Source: SSC4 sp964443225 | Lineage (GTDB): Bacteria > Chloroflexota > Anaerolineae > SSC4 > Amarolineaceae | DNA: 64,000 bases | Direction: 5' to 3' | NCBI GenBank assembly: GCA_964443225.1 | Contig: CAYUCC010000014.1 | Location: 24,626-88,625, forward strand | In this document: in pieces, positions 39,448 through 48,012 of the stretch | How positions within the stretch are numbered: position 1 is the stretch's first letter | Layout: every line of letters starts with the position of its first letter | The notes under the pieces: generated by a model | The model's database searches: none | Told to the model about the DNA's origin: nothing | Seen by the model: only the letters and a program-made list of their open reading frames with translations | Program-made: the position numbers and the translations under genes

Positions 39448-40633
39448 AATACAGAATCCGCAGCACAGGCAAGGTCGCCACGACCACGAGCAGGTAACCG
39501 ATGGTCACCAGCGGGCGGGCGGTTGGCCAGGGCAGCAGGATGCTGGCCAGCCAGATCACCGCCACCGCCAGGTTGAGCAGCACCAGGGTGAACCAGCTCC
39601 CTTCGCGCCGGCCAATGATCCGCCAGGTATCGCCCGTGCGCTGCCGCAGCACGGCCACTGGCAGCAGCGCCAGTACCAACTGCAAGATCCAGCCATAGAC
39701 CAGCCCCTGCATCACACCTGCTTCGACCGTAGCCCGCGGTAAACGATTGGGACCCAGCAGGACATAAACCAGCGTCGCCACCGCCGGTGCGGCGATCCAC
39801 AGGTAGCTAATGAGAATCTGGGCCCCGTTGACGATGCGCACCGGGTGCGGCCGGTGCGTGGTGATGAAGAGGTTGGCCAGCATGAGCACGGTGCCGCTGA
39901 CGTAGAGCAGCAACCCACCGCCCATGATCGGGATCACGCCGATGTAGGGTCCCAGCCACAGGGCAAACGCACCGATCAGCATCAACCAGAAAATCGGCTT
40001 GATCCACTGCGGGCGGGCCAATGTGCGCCCAAACAGAGCCGGCAGCCGGTCCAGGGCCAGCCCCGCAATCGCGAGGCCGGTAAAGCCAAAGATGTTGGCG
40101 TGGATGTGTGACTCTTTCGTCGCCTGGTAGCCCGCAGGCGACCACCAGCCGAGGAGCATGGTCAGCGCCATGAGCACCCCCAGCAGCAGGAACCCGGGTG
40201 CGGCCAGGTAGAAGCCGGTCACCAATGGGCGTGGTGCCGCGGCGCGCCGCCACAACCACAGCAGCAGTCCCACTTCGACCGTGACCGCAGCCAGCAGCAG
40301 CATACCGCCGCTGTGAATCGGCCCGGCTGTCACGGTCACCTGTCCAATCTCGAGCAGCAGCAGGCCGCTGTTCAGCAGGACAAAAACCGTCCACAGTACC
40401 CACCGCGGCGGTGCCGGACTACGCAGCCGCTGGGCAGACAGCGCCGGCAAAACGCCCAGCAGCGCCTGGGCCAGGACACCAATCGTCAGGGCGTGCATGC
40501 GCAGCCAGTATAGGTTGGGAATCGTCCCGATCCAGCCAAACTGGGCCAGCGCATAGGCCAACACCGTCAACAAAGCAAACACCAGGTAGAGGGCTGCGGT
40601 GATAAAGTACGCCGACGTGGGTGAACGAGCCAC
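39404..40633 (-). CDS. Haem-copper-oxidase-like/NnrS-like 12-TM membrane protein
   Basis: The product is 409 aa with about twelve membrane segments. Candidate metal ligands are the histidine of RMHALTIGVLAQALLG (segment 2), GPIHSGG, and the pair in KESHIHANIFGFTGLAI (segment 6). These resemble the haem-binding helices of haem-copper oxidase subunit I and of NnrS-type proteins, but the His-His pair for copper is not evident. It may be an NO-handling or haem-binding protein. It starts at GTG 40633 with GGAGGTG 6 nt upstream, and a Crp/Fnr regulator lies directly upstream on the same strand. Confidence 0.6.
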   Translation of the reverse strand: MARSPTSAYFITAALYLVFALLTVLAYALAQFGWIGTIPNLYWLRMHALTIGVLAQALLGVLPALSAQRLRSPAPPRWVLWTVFVLLNSGLLLLEIGQVTVTAGPIHSGGMLLLAAVTVEVGLLLWLWRRAAAPRPLVTGFYLAAPGFLLLGVLMALTMLLGWWSPAGYQATKESHIHANIFGFTGLAIAGLALDRLPALFGRTLARPQWIKPIFWLMLIGAFALWLGPYIGVIPIMGGGLLLYVSGTVLMLANLFITTHRPHPVRIVNGAQILISYLWIAAPAVATLVYVLLGPNRLPRATVEAGVMQGLVYGWILQLVLALLPVAVLRQRTGDTWRIIGRREGSWFTLVLLNLAVAVIWLASILLPWPTARPLVTIGYLLVVVATLPVLRILYFSLQPTRPGNAQIL

Positions 40634-40659
40634 GGATCACACCTCCAGGCAGACAACGA

Positions 40660-40673
40660 CCGTTGGACAACGG
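40660..40673. promoter_or_regulatory. Palindrome upstream of the NnrS-like gene
   Basis: CCGTTG-GA-CAACGG is a perfect 6+2+6 inverted repeat 27 bp upstream of the GTG start. It does not match the classical FNR/CRP box but could be a site for the adjacent Crp/Fnr-type regulator. Confidence 0.4.
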
Positions 40674-40747
40674 CTATGTGCCGAATGATAGCCCAGGGGA
40701 GAATGCAAGTCGCCGACTTATGTCGGGTTTGGTGAATGGGGCTAACC

Positions 40748-40770
40748 CTTCGGGTTTGCAAGACCCGAAG
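40748..40770. terminator. Hairpin between the Crp/Fnr and NnrS-like genes
   Basis: Arms CTTCGGGT and ACCCGAAG flank the loop TTGCAAG, just past the stop of the Crp/Fnr gene on the minus strand. A TTTT run lies on the plus-strand side only, so termination of the minus transcript may be partial. Confidence 0.5.
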
Positions 40771-40775
40771 AGTTT

Positions 40776-41465
40776 TCACTCATCCAAATCGGCACGCGCC
40801 ACCAGCCCGGCGCGGTCGAGAATGGTGATCTGCTGGCGTTCCACGCGGATCAGCCCGGCATCGGCCAGGCTGCGCAGGGCGCGGCTCAACACGTCGGGCA
40901 CGGTGCCGAGGCGGGCGGCGAGTTCGGCCTGGGTTGTCCAGCGCTGGCGGGTGATGATGTCGCCCGCGGCGCGGGTCAGCAGCAGACGGGCCAGGCGGGT
41001 TTCGACGGTGTGCAGGGAGAGCTCGGCGACCATGCCGGCCAGATAAGCGATGCGCTCGGCCATGTTTTCGACGACCTGCAGCAGAATCTCGGGATGGGCG
41101 GTCAGCAGGGGCTGTACGGTGCTACGGTGCAGCAGCCACATGCTGGCCGGCTCGAGGGCAATCGCCGTGGCGGGGTTGGTGCGGCGGACAAAGACGCCCG
41201 CATCATTGAAGACTTCGTTGGGCCCAATGAAGCGCAGGATCTGTTCCCGCCCGTCTGCCGCATACTTGACTACCTTCAGCCAGCCGGTATGCAGCACGTA
41301 AAGGCTCGATGACTCGTCCCCTTCCAGGAATACGATCGCACCCGGTGCATACTCCTGCCAGATCGCCACCCCCGCCAGGCGCGTGAGCAGATCAGGGGCA
41401 AGGCGCTGGAAGTAGGGGATCGTCTGTAGCGTTGTGATGAGCGTACTGGCGTGAGGTTTTGGCAT
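40776..41465 (-). CDS. Crp/Fnr-family transcriptional regulator
   Basis: The product is 229 aa. The cyclic-nucleotide-binding fold (about 25-125) contains YAPGAIVFLEGDESSSLYVLHTGWLKVVKY. The C-terminal HTH_CRP domain (about 155-220) has TRQRWTTQAELAARLGTVPDVLSRALRSLADAGLI. The N-terminus lacks the four-cysteine cluster of FNR, so oxygen sensing through Fe-S is unlikely. It may sense NO or haem like DNR. The adjacent NnrS-like gene is the obvious target candidate. Confidence 0.9.
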   Translation of the reverse strand: MPKPHASTLITTLQTIPYFQRLAPDLLTRLAGVAIWQEYAPGAIVFLEGDESSSLYVLHTGWLKVVKYAADGREQILRFIGPNEVFNDAGVFVRRTNPATAIALEPASMWLLHRSTVQPLLTAHPEILLQVVENMAERIAYLAGMVAELSLHTVETRLARLLLTRAAGDIITRQRWTTQAELAARLGTVPDVLSRALRSLADAGLIRVERQQITILDRAGLVARADLDE

Positions 41466-41565
41466 GGTCCGCTGCTTGTGATCTGTGGCACGTCGACAAT
41501 GCGCCCGCAGGTACGATTATAGACCTGGCTGCACAAACTGGCAAGTGTCCGCTTGCTCAACGAAC

Positions 41566-41594
41566 TTGCCACCCATGCCGGCTTTTGATACAAT
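41566..41594 (+). promoter_or_regulatory. Promoter of the giant peptidase gene
   Basis: TTGCCA (41566-41571) and TACAAT (41589-41594) are 17 bp apart, 47 bp before the start codon, divergent from the Crp/Fnr gene. Confidence 0.6.
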
Positions 41595-41641
41595 GCTGTT
41601 TCTAAACTCATGCAGCCGTAGAGCCAGCCGAGGAATCATCC

Positions 41642-44600
41642 ATGCACCCACGCGGTCAGACGCCCCCTTGGGCCACAATTGGGCTACTCATCGTTCTGCT
41701 GGTGGCTCTGCTGCCAGCGGCATCACACGTGCCCGTGGCCCAGGCAAACACAACAATCCTGGTGACCACGACGACCGACCAGGTCAATACTGACGGCCTG
41801 TGCTCGCTGCGCGAAGCGGTCATTGCGGCCAACAAAGACCTGGGTTCGAGCAGCCGGCCCGGTGAATGCCCGGCCGGCAGCGGCGCCGATACCATCGAAG
41901 TACCCGCGGGTACTTACGTCTTGACTCGCAGCGATAACGGGAACGAAGATTCCAGTGCCACCGGCGACCTCGACATCCGCGGTGACGTCACGATCCGCGG
42001 CAGTGGCCGCGTGACGATTGGCACCGTGGCGGGTTTTCGCGATCGCGTCTTCCACATCCTGTACGGCACGGTCCACATCAGCGGCATGACCATCAGCGGC
42101 GGCAGCACCACCAGCAGCGGTGGGGCTATTCTCAACGCCGGTCAGCTGACCGTGCAGCAGACCACCTTCAGTGGCAACCGCGCACGCGTCCACGGTGGTG
42201 GCCTGGCCAACACCGGCACGGCCGTCCTGGAAAACGTGACGATCAGCGGCAATGCGGCCAACCGTGATGGCGGTGGCCTCGTTCACAGCGCTGGCAGCCT
42301 GTCACTGCGCAGCGTGACGATTGCGGCCAACACGGCCGACGCCGATCGTAACGGTTCAGGAAACGGCGGCGGCCTGGCGGTGGGCGGTGGCACGGCTCGC
42401 CTGCGCGGGACGCTCCTGGCCACCAACAACGACCTCAGTGCCGCGACAAACCATCCCGACTGCAGCGGCCCGGTGACGTCCGACGGCTACAACCTGGTGC
42501 AGCAGACCACCGGCTGCAGCCTGACGACCGGTCCCGGCGATCGTCTGGGGATTTCTGCCCAGATCGGCAGCCTGCAGGACAACGGTGGCACGACGTGGAC
42601 GCATGCCCTGTTGGCGGACAGCCCGGCCATCGACGGTGTATCACTGGACAACTGCGCGGCCAGCGATCAGCGCGGGATCAGCCGCCCCCAGGGCGCTGCC
42701 TGTGACATCGGCGCGTTCGAGGCGGAGAATCCGCTGCAGATGGGTCCTGTGTTCACGGCCAATTCGGCCTTCGATGTCACCGCAGCCGATTGTACGATGA
42801 CACAGTGCACGCTGCGCGCGGCGATTCTGGCCGCCAACGCCCGGCCCAACGATGCTGCACCTGACCAGATCATTTTTGCGGTACCTGGCGGTGCGGTGAC
42901 CATAACCCCAGCCAGCCCGCTGCCACCCATTACCGACGCAGTGCTCATCGATGGCACTACTCAGCCGGGTGGGCGCATCACGCTCGACGGCGGCCAGGCG
43001 GGTGCCGGCGCGCATGGCCTCACGATTGCCGCCAGCGGTGTCACGATACGCGGGCTGATCATCACCGGCTTCCAGGGTGATGGACTCCACGTGTCGGGCG
43101 GCACGGGCAACACTTTCACCGACAATTCCCTGTTTGCTAACGATGGTCTCGGCATTGGCCTGGGCGACGACGGGCCGACCCCCAACGATCCAGCCGACAG
43201 CGACAGCGGCCCTAACCACCAACAAAATACACCCGTGCTGCTGCAGGCCATCTCGACGACGGGCCGTGTGCATGGCCGTCTCAACAGCGTACCTGACGGG
43301 GTGTACACGCTCGACTTCTACGCCTCGACGACGTGCGATCCATCCGGTTTTGGCGAGGGCGCAACCTACCTGGGGGCTGCTGCCGTGGCGACCGATGCCA
43401 CAGGCGACGTCTATTTCAATGCTGAGCCGGTCAATGGGGTGCCCGACGGCAGCTTCGTCACCGCCACGGCAACCGCCGCCGATGGCAGTACGTCCGAATT
43501 CTCCAACTGCCAGCGTGCGGGCGCGGACAACGTCTCCTGGCCGCAGGCCCTGCCCTTGACATTGAACGGCCCACCCCTCTCGGCTGCTGCTGAAGGCTAT
43601 CTCGACCGTCAGGGCCAGTCGCGCTGGTACCGCGTGGCGGTCCAACCCGGCGCCCGTGTGACCGTCACCCTGACCGGGCTGCCCGCCAATTACGACCTGA
43701 CGGTGTACCGCGACATTGCCGCTGCGTTCGCCAGTCTCGCCACACCACAGGACCTGGTTCGTCTCGGTGCCGAGTTCGCACCCGACGCGTTCAGCCCTGA
43801 CGCGTTCAGCCCCGATGCCTTCAGTCCGGACGCGTTCAGCCCCGATGCCTTCAGTCCCGATGCGTTCAGTCCGGACGCGTTCAGCCCCGATGCGTTTTCC
43901 CCGGACGCGTTCAGCCCTGACGCGTTCAGCCCCGATGCCTTCAGTCCGGATGCGTTCAGTCCCGACGCCTTCAGTCCGGATGCGTTCAGTCCCGACGCGT
44001 TCAGTCCCGATGCGTTCAGCCCCGATGCGTTTAGCCCTGATGCCTTTTCGCCCGACGCCTTTTCGAGTGCGCAGAGTCGCAGCCTGGTGGCCGTTTCGGC
44101 GTTTCCGGGCGTTGCTAGTGAAGGCGTTGCGCTCAATACGTGGGACAACACGGGTGATTTTTACGTGCGCGTACGCGGGCGCAACGGCGCCTTCGATCCA
44201 GCGGCACCGTTCCAGCTCCATGTCACGCTCAGCGAAGGGGTGTGCGCCGGTGTGGGTCCCATCACCGTGCCGCCCAGCCTGCCGGCCAACGCCGGTGATT
44301 ACCAGACCATCGTACTCCTGGCGGATCCGCGCTTGCCTGGAACGGCGGCTGAAAAAGCAGTATTGAGCGCCCAGCTCGCGGCGTTCGCCGCGCAACCGGA
44401 AGTCAACGGCGTGATCGTCGACGTCGACGCCGATGCCCGCGTGGCGGCTGCGTATGCCCAGGCCGATCAGCACCCTGCCTGCCCCTACGCACAAAACCTG
44501 GTGGCCACGGCGATCAAGGACGTTGTCGATCGCCATCGGGCCGTAAATCCTCTGGCCTACGTGGTGATCATCGGCGGTGATGCGGCGATCCCGTTCTTCC

Positions 44601-47452
44601 GTCATCCCGACCATGCGCTGCTGGCCAACGAAAAGAACTACGTCCCACCGGTGCGCGACAATACGGCGTCACAGAGCAGTCTGCGCCTCGGTTACGTGCT
44701 GAGCCAGGACGACTACGGCGCCATCACCCAGGTTGCGCACAAGGACGACGATCAGCTGCCGCTGCCCGGCCTGGCCATCGGCCGCCTGGTGGAAACGGCG
44801 GGTGAAATCACTGGCCAGCTCGAAGCCTACCTGGCCACCCCTGATGGCATCCTGCCAACCCCGGACCAGGCCCTGGTCACCGGGTACGATTTCCTGGAAG
44901 ACGCTGCCCAGGCCGTCTCAACAGAGCTGACCGCCGGCCTGGGTGGTCCCATCGATACCCTGATCGCACCGCGCACCCTGTCACCGCAGGACCCGGCGGC
45001 GTGGACCGCCAACGACCTGCGCGCGGCGCTGTTCGGTGTGCGGCACGACATCATCTTCCTTGCCGGTCATTTCAGCGCCAGCAGCGCCCTGGCCGCCGAC
45101 TACTCGACGCGTGTGACGACGCAGGACCTGCTGGCAGCGCCGGTCGACCTGGAGAATGCGTTGATCTACAGCGCCGGTTGTCACGCCGGTTACAACATCG
45201 TCGATGCCCACGGGGTGCCTGGTGTCACGCGCGAACCGGATTGGGCCCAGGCGTTTGCCCGCCAACGGGCGATCTTCATCGGCGGCACCGGTTACCAGTA
45301 CGGCGATACCGACTTCATCGAGTACAGCGAGCGGCTCTACCTGGAATTCACCCGCCAACTGCGTACGGGCAGCGGACCGGTGGCAGTTGGCCAGGCCCTG
45401 GCTTCAGCCAAACAGGTGTACCTGGCGGCGACGCCGCAGCTGCGCGGCATTCACGAAAAAGCCTACCTCGAGGCCACTCTGTTTGGGCTGCCCATGGTCA
45501 GGATCGACTTGCCGGGTACCCGCCGGCCGCTGCCACCCGGTACACCCAGTATTGCAGCACCTACCCCGGTGGCAGCGGGACCGGGACAGGTGCTCGGGCT
45601 TTCCCAGGCCGACGTGCACCTGGCGCCGGCGCTGACGATGAACCAGGTTACCCTGACCGACGTCAGTGGTGGGCCGCCGGTTGCGGCGCACTACCTGTCA
45701 GGCCCTGACGGCATCGTGGCCGCCCCGGCCGAGCCGGCCCTACCGCTGGCCGTGTACAACGTCACGGCGGCGGAGGGGGTCTTGCGCGGCGTCGGTTTCC
45801 GCGGTGGCACCACCGTCGATCATCCGTCGATCGTGCCGCTGATTGGGGCACCGACCACCGAAGTGCGGGGAGTGCACGCTCCCTTCGTCACCGACGTGTG
45901 GTTCCCGATTCGCCCCTGGAGCGTCAACTACGTCGATGCGCTCGCCGGCGGTGCCACCCGCCTGGCGCTGACTCCGGCACAGTTCCTGGGTAACGAACCG
46001 CTGGCACTGGCCGGCACGCTGCGCCAGTTTACCGGCATGGACCTGCGCCTGTACTACAGCGCCAACGTCGAAAGTTACGGCGGCGGCAGCGTGCCGGCGC
46101 TGAGTGATGCCCCGACACTCGTATCGGTTACGGCGACACCGGTGGGCAGCACGATTTCCTTCGATGTCCGCGTCACCGGCAATCCGGCCGCGGGTGTACA
46201 CGAGGCCTGGGTCGTCTACACAGCCACGACCGGTCCGCTCGCCGGGACCTGGACGGCACTCGACCTCGTTCAGGACCCCGGCGATTCGACGCGGTGGACC
46301 GGCCAGCTGAACGTGGGCAGCACGACGGCTGCGGACGTACGTTTTGTGGTCCAGGCGGTCAACGGGGTTGGGCTGGTGGCATTGAATACCAACCAGGGCG
46401 CATATTACATCCCGGGCGACAGCCAGGAGCCCGATCAGCCCACCGAGCTCACGCTGTGGGCGCCGCCGTCCACGGGCGCCTACGGTACACGCATCAACCT
46501 GACGGCGCGCCTGACCAGCGCAGGTTTGCCGCTGGCCGACCAGATTGTTTTGCTGCGCGTGGGTCCACAGAGCCGCCAGGCCCGCACCGATGCCGATGGG
46601 CGGGCCACGGCCACCCTGTCGCTGCTGGGTTGGCCCGGTCCGTACGAGGTGCGGGCGACGTTCGATGGCACGGCCACCTACCTGCCGGCCGCCGCCAGCA
46701 GTCCGATGGCGATCACCAAACAGGCGACGGTACTGACCCTGACGCCAACCGCCGCCAGCGGTTATCTGGGCGACGACGTTTTGCTCACCGCCACCCTGGG
46801 TGACGTCACCGGCCGCCGGCTGGGTGAAAAGACGGTATTTTTTGTTATCAGCGGCAGCGGTGGTACGCACGCCGAAGCGGTCATTACCGACTACGCCGGC
46901 CGCGCGCCGCTTGGGTCGTTGGCACTGCCGCCGGGTGACTACACCGTCGCGGCCTACTTTGCGGGCACGGTTCCGCTGCCGGGCGAACCGTTGGTGCTGA
47001 CCGATGAACGTTACCTGCCCGCAATCGCGAACGGGACGTTGGAACTGCGTGCCAACCAGCCGCCCGTGTGCGGCGGCGCCCTGCCCAGCCAGCGGGCCCT
47101 GTGGCCGCCGGATAAAACACTGCGCCCGGTGTCGGTGTTGGGCGTTAGCGATCCCGATGGCGATCCGATCACGATCACGATCCTCAGTATTCGTCAGGAC
47201 GAGCCAGTGGGCAACGACGCCAATAGCCCCGATGGTTTTGGCGTGGGCACCGCATCAAGCCAGGTTCGCGCCGAGCGCGACGGTAACGGCGACGGGCGCG
47301 TTTACCACATCTATTTTATGGCCAGTGATCACCGTGGCGCCACCTGTACCGGAGAGGTCCTGACCGGCACGGTGTCTCACGACCAGGGCGGCAACCTGGG
47401 GCCGATCGACGGCGGTCCGCTGTATGATTCGACCGTGCCGGACCCGCCATGA
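41642..47452 (+). CDS. Giant secreted caspase-like (C25-type) peptidase with PDAFS repeats
   Basis: The product is 1936 aa. A signal peptide ends at about 36. Two CSLREA-type motifs (CSLREAVIAANKD, CTLRAAILAANA) each open a right-handed beta-helix (about 60-350 and 380-620). A PPC-like beta-sandwich starts at about 655 (SRWYRVAVQPGARVTV) and is interrupted at 714-808 by 19 copies of PDAFS before closing with GDFYVRVRGRNG. The peptidase domain (about 870-1290) has the clan CD dyad His1143 (FLAGHFS) and Cys1180 (YSAGCHAGYN). The C-terminal third holds Ig-like domains. No C-terminal anchor is visible. Start ATG 41642 follows GAGGAA. Related to gingipain-type domains; the target is unknown. Confidence 0.8.
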   Translation: MHPRGQTPPWATIGLLIVLLVALLPAASHVPVAQANTTILVTTTTDQVNTDGLCSLREAVIAANKDLGSSSRPGECPAGSGADTIEVPAGTYVLTRSDNGNEDSSATGDLDIRGDVTIRGSGRVTIGTVAGFRDRVFHILYGTVHISGMTISGGSTTSSGGAILNAGQLTVQQTTFSGNRARVHGGGLANTGTAVLENVTISGNAANRDGGGLVHSAGSLSLRSVTIAANTADADRNGSGNGGGLAVGGGTARLRGTLLATNNDLSAATNHPDCSGPVTSDGYNLVQQTTGCSLTTGPGDRLGISAQIGSLQDNGGTTWTHALLADSPAIDGVSLDNCAASDQRGISRPQGAACDIGAFEAENPLQMGPVFTANSAFDVTAADCTMTQCTLRAAILAANARPNDAAPDQIIFAVPGGAVTITPASPLPPITDAVLIDGTTQPGGRITLDGGQAGAGAHGLTIAASGVTIRGLIITGFQGDGLHVSGGTGNTFTDNSLFANDGLGIGLGDDGPTPNDPADSDSGPNHQQNTPVLLQAISTTGRVHGRLNSVPDGVYTLDFYASTTCDPSGFGEGATYLGAAAVATDATGDVYFNAEPVNGVPDGSFVTATATAADGSTSEFSNCQRAGADNVSWPQALPLTLNGPPLSAAAEGYLDRQGQSRWYRVAVQPGARVTVTLTGLPANYDLTVYRDIAAAFASLATPQDLVRLGAEFAPDAFSPDAFSPDAFSPDAFSPDAFSPDAFSPDAFSPDAFSPDAFSPDAFSPDAFSPDAFSPDAFSPDAFSPDAFSPDAFSPDAFSPDAFSPDAFSSAQSRSLVAVSAFPGVASEGVALNTWDNTGDFYVRVRGRNGAFDPAAPFQLHVTLSEGVCAGVGPITVPPSLPANAGDYQTIVLLADPRLPGTAAEKAVLSAQLAAFAAQPEVNGVIVDVDADARVAAAYAQADQHPACPYAQNLVATAIKDVVDRHRAVNPLAYVVIIGGDAAIPFFRHPDHALLANEKNYVPPVRDNTASQSSLRLGYVLSQDDYGAITQVAHKDDDQLPLPGLAIGRLVETAGEITGQLEAYLATPDGILPTPDQALVTGYDFLEDAAQAVSTELTAGLGGPIDTLIAPRTLSPQDPAAWTANDLRAALFGVRHDIIFLAGHFSASSALAADYSTRVTTQDLLAAPVDLENALIYSAGCHAGYNIVDAHGVPGVTREPDWAQAFARQRAIFIGGTGYQYGDTDFIEYSERLYLEFTRQLRTGSGPVAVGQALASAKQVYLAATPQLRGIHEKAYLEATLFGLPMVRIDLPGTRRPLPPGTPSIAAPTPVAAGPGQVLGLSQADVHLAPALTMNQVTLTDVSGGPPVAAHYLSGPDGIVAAPAEPALPLAVYNVTAAEGVLRGVGFRGGTTVDHPSIVPLIGAPTTEVRGVHAPFVTDVWFPIRPWSVNYVDALAGGATRLALTPAQFLGNEPLALAGTLRQFTGMDLRLYYSANVESYGGGSVPALSDAPTLVSVTATPVGSTISFDVRVTGNPAAGVHEAWVVYTATTGPLAGTWTALDLVQDPGDSTRWTGQLNVGSTTAADVRFVVQAVNGVGLVALNTNQGAYYIPGDSQEPDQPTELTLWAPPSTGAYGTRINLTARLTSAGLPLADQIVLLRVGPQSRQARTDADGRATATLSLLGWPGPYEVRATFDGTATYLPAAASSPMAITKQATVLTLTPTAASGYLGDDVLLTATLGDVTGRRLGEKTVFFVISGSGGTHAEAVITDYAGRAPLGSLALPPGDYTVAAYFAGTVPLPGEPLVLTDERYLPAIANGTLELRANQPPVCGGALPSQRALWPPDKTLRPVSVLGVSDPDGDPITITILSIRQDEPVGNDANSPDGFGVGTASSQVRAERDGNGDGRVYHIYFMASDHRGATCTGEVLTGTVSHDQGGNLGPIDGGPLYDSTVPDPP
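43781..44065 (+). repeat. 15-bp coding minisatellite, 19 units (PDAFS)
   Basis: Nineteen consecutive 15-bp units encode Pro-Asp-Ala-Phe-Ser with no insertions or amino-acid substitutions. Synonymous sites vary widely (GAC/GAT, GCG/GCC, TTC/TTT, AGC/AGT/TCC/TCG), so the protein repeat is held by selection rather than by recent slippage. Confidence 0.95.
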
Positions 47453-47583
47453 GACCGGGGCGTTGGTTGGCTTGGGTTGAAACGAAGAATGTAAGTCTGT
47501 ACTCCGCTCGTGTGGCGCGGGGGCTTTGTGCTGTCTGGCAGACCAGGCAGTGAAATCGAAACGTGCAAGGAGCACAGTGACCG

Positions 47584-47928
47584 ATGCCCACAACCGTGGA
47601 GTTTTTGCGTAACGAGAAGAATCCGCTGTTATTTACTGCTGGCCAGGTTATCTTTCACCAGGGCGATGCGGGGGATTTTATGTATGGTGTCGTGGAGGGC
47701 ACCGTCGAGCTGCTGCGTCAGGGCACCGTGATCGCCACCCTGGGACCGGGGGAGGTTTTTGGTGAGATGGCGATCCTCGACCGCCAGCCGCGCAGCGCCG
47801 ATGCGATGGCCAAAACCGACGTGAAGCTGGCCCCCGTCGATGAGCGGCGGTTTCTGATGCTGGTTCAGAATCACCCGTATTTTGCACTTACCGTGATGCG
47901 GATCATGGCCGAACGCCTGCGGCGTTAG
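47584..47928 (+). CDS. Stand-alone cyclic-nucleotide-binding domain protein
   Basis: The product is 114 aa and consists only of a cNMP-binding fold: FHQGDAGDFMYGVVEGTVELL, the phosphate-binding cassette GEVFGEMAILDRQPRSADA (Gly-Glu...Arg) and the C-terminal helix HPYFALTVMRIMAERLRR. No DNA-binding domain follows. It probably binds cAMP or cGMP and acts by protein contact. A cyclase-domain protein is encoded immediately downstream, separated by an 80-bp palindromic element that overlaps its stop codon. Confidence 0.85.
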   Translation: MPTTVEFLRNEKNPLLFTAGQVIFHQGDAGDFMYGVVEGTVELLRQGTVIATLGPGEVFGEMAILDRQPRSADAMAKTDVKLAPVDERRFLMLVQNHPYFALTVMRIMAERLRR

Positions 47929-48006
47929 GCATCGCAAAAGAATAACTTCCGGCATTATGACTGGAATGCCCGGCAAACCACGGGACGTTATTCATTTGCG
48001 AGCCCT
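47927..48006. repeat. 80-bp palindromic element, copy C
   Basis: Exactly 80 bp, with diverged terminal repeats (AGGCATCGCAAAAGAATAAC; right end GTTATTCATTTGCGAGCCCT) matching copies A and B. It starts inside the TAG stop of the cNMP-binding gene and ends 6 bp before the next start codon. Confidence 0.8.
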
Positions 48007-48012
48007 TAGTGT

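Noticed and set aside
43781..44065. Nineteen 15-bp units as a CRISPR or non-coding satellite
   Set aside because: They keep frame in a 1936-aa ORF and vary only at synonymous positions; coding repeat.
42641..44614. 657-aa ORF antisense to the peptidase gene
   Set aside because: Mirror of a high-GC coding sequence with an Arg/Gly-rich product; the plus strand has clear domains.
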